A stretch of DNA of 14,853 bases from JBAXQQ01 sp037131695 (GTDB lineage: Bacteria > Armatimonadota > Hebobacteria > CAIYQO01). The translations under genes were made by a program, and so were the position numbers. A model generated the notes under the pieces. The model saw only the letters and a program-made list of their open reading frames with translations, was not told the DNA's origin and searched no databases. Below are positions 11,655 to 14,853 of the stretch, piece by piece (position 1 is the stretch's first letter; each line of letters starts with the position of its first letter). The stretch is from NCBI GenBank assembly GCA_964638715.1, contig CAZWZF010000084.1, positions 1-14,853 of the forward strand, in the 5' to 3' direction.

Positions 11655-14600
11655 ATGACACAATTGATATTGAAAAGCCCTTTATTTACCGACTGGTCGG
11701 AGCAATATATTAAAATTGCTCTGCCTGGTATTGAATCGGGTACCGCGTTGAAACTTGATATTAATGGCGTGGCCGTTGATTTTCAGTATACCGGGGAGCA
11801 GCGCGGAGACGGCGCGGAGATAATGTTGTGTCTCGGATTCGGCAAGGATGAGAGCAAAACTCTGACATTTACGCCATGTGCTGATAAAAAAACGGATTTG
11901 GCGCGGGTGGAATTGTCATTGTCGGATAAGACCGCGATTGGTGTTGCAGGCCGGGAATTAATTGTTGGTGATGCCGCGCCGTTTGTCGGATTTGCCGGGT
12001 TGAATATGAAAAGCCGTATTGTTTGCGACGCGGCGTTTGAAGGTGCCAGCCTGTCGCGAATCAATGATGGGCCGCTGTTTACTGATTATGAATTGGCGTA
12101 TCGTTATGCCGGGCATCGTTTTTATACCATTAACTTTCGCTGCTATAAAAATAATTCATATATCGAAGTGGCAGAGCGGTTTGGCTTGCAGATGGGTTCA
12201 AAGTTGATTTGGACTATAAATCCTGATAATAACTTCACCCATATAATTTCCCGCGATTCGTTTGAAGGCGACAATCAACCGACAGTTGAGCCATTGGGCG
12301 AGGAACATCCTCGCGACGTGCTGTGCCGCCTGCAAATGCCGGTACTCAGCGAATATTTCATCCCCAACAACCGCGGCTGGTTCTCATTTTTCAATCAGCG
12401 TGACGAAAAGCAGGGAATGTTTGGAATACTCGGGTTATATGGAGCCAGGTGGCAGCAGCCAGTAGAAAATATGCCGGAACTGCTGGACAGTAAAGGCACT
12501 ATCGAGTGGAATGCGTCGTTGGAAAGTGGTGCGCGGTATTGGCTTATTTACACCGGTGCGGTAGAAAAGGGTTTCACACCCGACCATCGACTGATATTCC
12601 ATCGTTTGCATGCTGAGTTCAACGCGCTCCGGCTTGATGAACACCTCGACCTGACCGGCGAGGTTGAATATGACACCAGCGTTGCCGATGCACCTGGAAT
12701 GTTTGACGTGGGGAACTATCACGCGGATGCAAAAAAACGACTCGCAGCTTTCCCGGCATTGCAGGCGGTATTGCCTGATCCTAACGATTGGCTGAAAGAA
12801 AACGGCGGCATGCACATTGCCTGTTTCCGCTACCTGCTGGAGCCGAACGCTGATAACGCCGCGAATCTGTATGACCAGTTGATTGCCCGTTTCGAGCGAT
12901 GGGTATTTCAATTCCAGGGATATCGGACAGAACAAAACGATTACATGAAAAATGTTATCGGATTCTCGCGATTTCTGCGGGGAATGCTCATCGGTTACGA
13001 GCAATTGCGCCGCGATTGCGTGCTAACCAGTGAGCAGGTTGGCCGATTGAATGCCTATTTCGTCTTTGCTGCCCGCCGCATAAAAGATGAAGGCCGCTGG
13101 CCACATTCCCGCACCGCGATACATCCTGACCACCCGGAGTCTACCCGTGACCTGTACAACTATGGCGGTGAACACAAACCCGACCGTTTGTACTGGACTA
13201 ACAGTCTGCCAAACTTTCAGGGTGACCCGATGTGCGCGCTGGCGCAACTCTCCGCCATCTTCCCCGACCATCCGGATTCCAGCGAGTGGCAGCGTTTTGC
13301 TATTGATGATATTGAGAACCAGTTGAATGCCTATTGCGGAAAAAGCGGTGCTTGGGAAGAATCAATTAACTACGCGCTATATACATTCTCCTACTTTATA
13401 ATTACCTTCCGTGCTTTGAAAAACCGCTGCGGCATCGATTATTTTAATGATGAACGGGTGCGCCGATACGCGTCCTGGTTGTGCCACTTCCTGGGGCCAA
13501 AAGACAAGCGCTGGAATAAATATACCTGGCCAGGTGTCGGCAATGCTGTATGTCCCACTGGTGGTGGTGAATATATGCTGTGTTATGCTGCCGAATTGGC
13601 GATAGACGACCCGTTGCGCGCCGACTGCATAGCGGTATGGCAGCGATTAGAGGTGAATTGCAGCCTGGGTGAACATTACCCGTCGGTGATGGGCGCAATG
13701 GCACCAATAGTAACTGAGCAATTGCCATTGCGACTATTGGGCAGCGAAAATATGGATGAGATTGGCGTTGCCATGCGCGACAAGCACACCCAGCCGGATG
13801 AAAGCTACCTGTTCCAGAAAATAGGTTTTGCCAAGGACCATTACGAAGCCGATGAAACCGCCTTTAACTGGTACGCAAAAGGCACGCCGTTGTGTATGGA
13901 TTATGGAACCTACACCGGCGAAGTTGGTGTGGGCAATGCTCATAATATCATTGATATTCCCGACCTTGACCCGTTGCGACGCGGCTACCTGGCCGACCAT
14001 CTGTTTACTAATGCACTGGATTACACCCGCTGCGAAATGCCGGTGATATTAAAATTGCTGTGGGGACGCACGCGCAGTTTTGACGAAGTTGATAATTTAA
14101 AAGGTTCGGATAGCTGGCTGAAATGCCCTTATTTTTATATCGGCGACCGCAACCCGGTGGGTCCAAAATGCTGGAAGGTACGGCAGATTTTATTCGTAAA
14201 GCCAGACTACATGGTGATATTTGACCGTATTTATGGCGATATCCCCCATCGTTATTGCCTGCACGTAACCGGCGACAATCTTCAGCGCGACGGACAATTG
14301 CTGAGTGCCGATGGCAGGTTTGACCTTGACCTGAAGGTATTTGTTCAGCACCCAACCGAGTTTGAGATGCAAACCGGCGAACTGGTTCCAAACCTGCATC
14401 CTGGTTGCGGTGGAGATGAAAACCGCAAGAACCACGCGCAAAAATGGTTCCGTCTGTATAACCATAATGATGGCATTTATCGCACACTGCTGTTTGCCCA
14501 GGAACGCGGACGGGATGTGCGGATTGAGGCGGTAGGCGACGCGGGGATGAAAGTTACCACACCCGAATACACTGATTATGTATTCCTGCACAATAGCATG

Positions 14601-14804
14601 GTGTACCAGCCGGAGTTCACCGGCCGCGCCGGCTGGATTCGCCAGTATAAAAACGGCAAAATAGAAGCCGTAGTGCCTGATGGCGAAAGCATCACCGCAT
14701 TCGAAAAAACAATAACCGGCCGCGGGCCATGGCACTATAATTTAGACGGCAAAGAAAATACTGTTGCAGAAGGGCCAATGCCGAGAAAGATTATAGTAAC
14801 CTAA
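11655..14804 (+). CDS. Heparinase II/III-like polysaccharide/oligosaccharide lyase family protein
   Basis: The start is ATG 11655 (MTQLILKSPL), 7 nt after AGAGGA; the in-frame GTG at 11637 lies upstream of that site and just after the -10 box. The 1049-residue protein falls into an N-terminal beta-rich region (about 1-335), a helical toroid (about 370-710) with GAWEESINYALYTFSYF (565-581), and a C-terminal beta-sandwich (about 715-1025). The sandwich opens with KDHYEADETAFNWYAKGTPL (727-746), then CMDYGTYTGEVG (747-758) and AHNIIDIPD (762-770). 'H..x..F...A.G..L..D.G.Y....HN' is the signature region of the heparinase II/III family (PL12/15/17/21 type), which cleaves uronic-acid glycans by beta-elimination. 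There is no signal peptide, so it probably acts in the cytoplasm on imported oligosaccharides; this is unusual but known for exo-acting lyases. The long N-terminal domain is atypical and the exact PL family is unclear. It may be a non-catalytic relative. Confidence 0.75.
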   Translation: MTQLILKSPLFTDWSEQYIKIALPGIESGTALKLDINGVAVDFQYTGEQRGDGAEIMLCLGFGKDESKTLTFTPCADKKTDLARVELSLSDKTAIGVAGRELIVGDAAPFVGFAGLNMKSRIVCDAAFEGASLSRINDGPLFTDYELAYRYAGHRFYTINFRCYKNNSYIEVAERFGLQMGSKLIWTINPDNNFTHIISRDSFEGDNQPTVEPLGEEHPRDVLCRLQMPVLSEYFIPNNRGWFSFFNQRDEKQGMFGILGLYGARWQQPVENMPELLDSKGTIEWNASLESGARYWLIYTGAVEKGFTPDHRLIFHRLHAEFNALRLDEHLDLTGEVEYDTSVADAPGMFDVGNYHADAKKRLAAFPALQAVLPDPNDWLKENGGMHIACFRYLLEPNADNAANLYDQLIARFERWVFQFQGYRTEQNDYMKNVIGFSRFLRGMLIGYEQLRRDCVLTSEQVGRLNAYFVFAARRIKDEGRWPHSRTAIHPDHPESTRDLYNYGGEHKPDRLYWTNSLPNFQGDPMCALAQLSAIFPDHPDSSEWQRFAIDDIENQLNAYCGKSGAWEESINYALYTFSYFIITFRALKNRCGIDYFNDERVRRYASWLCHFLGPKDKRWNKYTWPGVGNAVCPTGGGEYMLCYAAELAIDDPLRADCIAVWQRLEVNCSLGEHYPSVMGAMAPIVTEQLPLRLLGSENMDEIGVAMRDKHTQPDESYLFQKIGFAKDHYEADETAFNWYAKGTPLCMDYGTYTGEVGVGNAHNIIDIPDLDPLRRGYLADHLFTNALDYTRCEMPVILKLLWGRTRSFDEVDNLKGSDSWLKCPYFYIGDRNPVGPKCWKVRQILFVKPDYMVIFDRIYGDIPHRYCLHVTGDNLQRDGQLLSADGRFDLDLKVFVQHPTEFEMQTGELVPNLHPGCGGDENRKNHAQKWFRLYNHNDGIYRTLLFAQERGRDVRIEAVGDAGMKVTTPEYTDYVFLHNSMVYQPEFTGRAGWIRQYKNGKIEAVVPDGESITAFEKTITGRGPWHYNLDGKENTVAEGPMPRKIIVT

Positions 14805-14834
14805 AATCTCGCTAATTATTACTATACCCTCAAA

Positions 14835-14851
14835 ATTATTTTAAAAATAAT
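14835..14851. repeat. AT-only palindrome after the heparinase-like gene
   Basis: ATTATTTT and AAAATAAT flank a central A, 30 bp after the stop and at the window edge. With no G-C pairs it is a poor terminator and may be chance in AT-rich DNA. Confidence 0.25.
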
Positions 14852-14853
14852 CT

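Overview
The window is bacterial chromosomal DNA from a draft scaffold, with a run of 100 N at 7639-7738. By eye the G+C is moderate; I did not count it. Long secreted proteins with signal peptides, a sugar-binding/helical/PQQ-propeller fusion, Gfo/Idh/MocA and xylose-isomerase-like sugar enzymes, a heparinase-like lyase and many intergenic palindromic repeats together suggest a Gram-negative polysaccharide degrader of the Planctomycetota-Verrucomicrobiota-Lentisphaerota type. This placement is an inference from style, since no marker gene is present. I see no tRNA, rRNA, CRISPR array, transposase, integrase or phage gene.

Layout. 1-81 is the 3' end of a probable amidohydrolase (+). It converges on a two-gene minus-strand operon: a sugar-phosphate isomerase/epimerase-like TIM barrel (1371-2135) followed 13 nt later by a multi-pass membrane protein of unknown role (254-1357). 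A large palindromic element (119-251) fills the convergent junction. The TIM-barrel gene diverges from an exported 863-residue protein (2331-4922) with a CBM9-like domain, a helical middle and a PQQ-type beta-propeller. A repeat-rich spacer (4923-5201) with a good promoter leads into an exported 772-residue TPR/coiled-coil protein with a Gly-rich C-terminal beta region (5202-7520). That gene converges on a 671-residue SPFH/flotillin-like membrane protein (7797-9812, minus). The junction holds a terminator-like palindrome and a 14-bp pyrimidine-rich minisatellite that contains the assembly gap. The SPFH gene diverges from a Gfo/Idh/MocA-fold oxidoreductase with GH109-like motifs (10108-11361). 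After another repeat-rich spacer comes a 1049-residue heparinase II/III-like protein (11655-14804).

How it fits together. The amidohydrolase, TIM barrel, Gfo/Idh/MocA protein and heparinase-like protein are all families used in breaking down sugars and uronic acids. The last two lie in tandem and may act on the same oligosaccharide. The two exported proteins look like envelope or periplasmic assembly or binding factors. The SPFH protein probably forms an inner-membrane scaffold. No known defence, mobile or biosynthetic system is recognisable. The least explained items are the TPR/Gly-rich protein, the threefold to fourfold internal repeat in the SPFH protein, the GH109-like oxidoreductase, and the dense set of palindromes at gene junctions.
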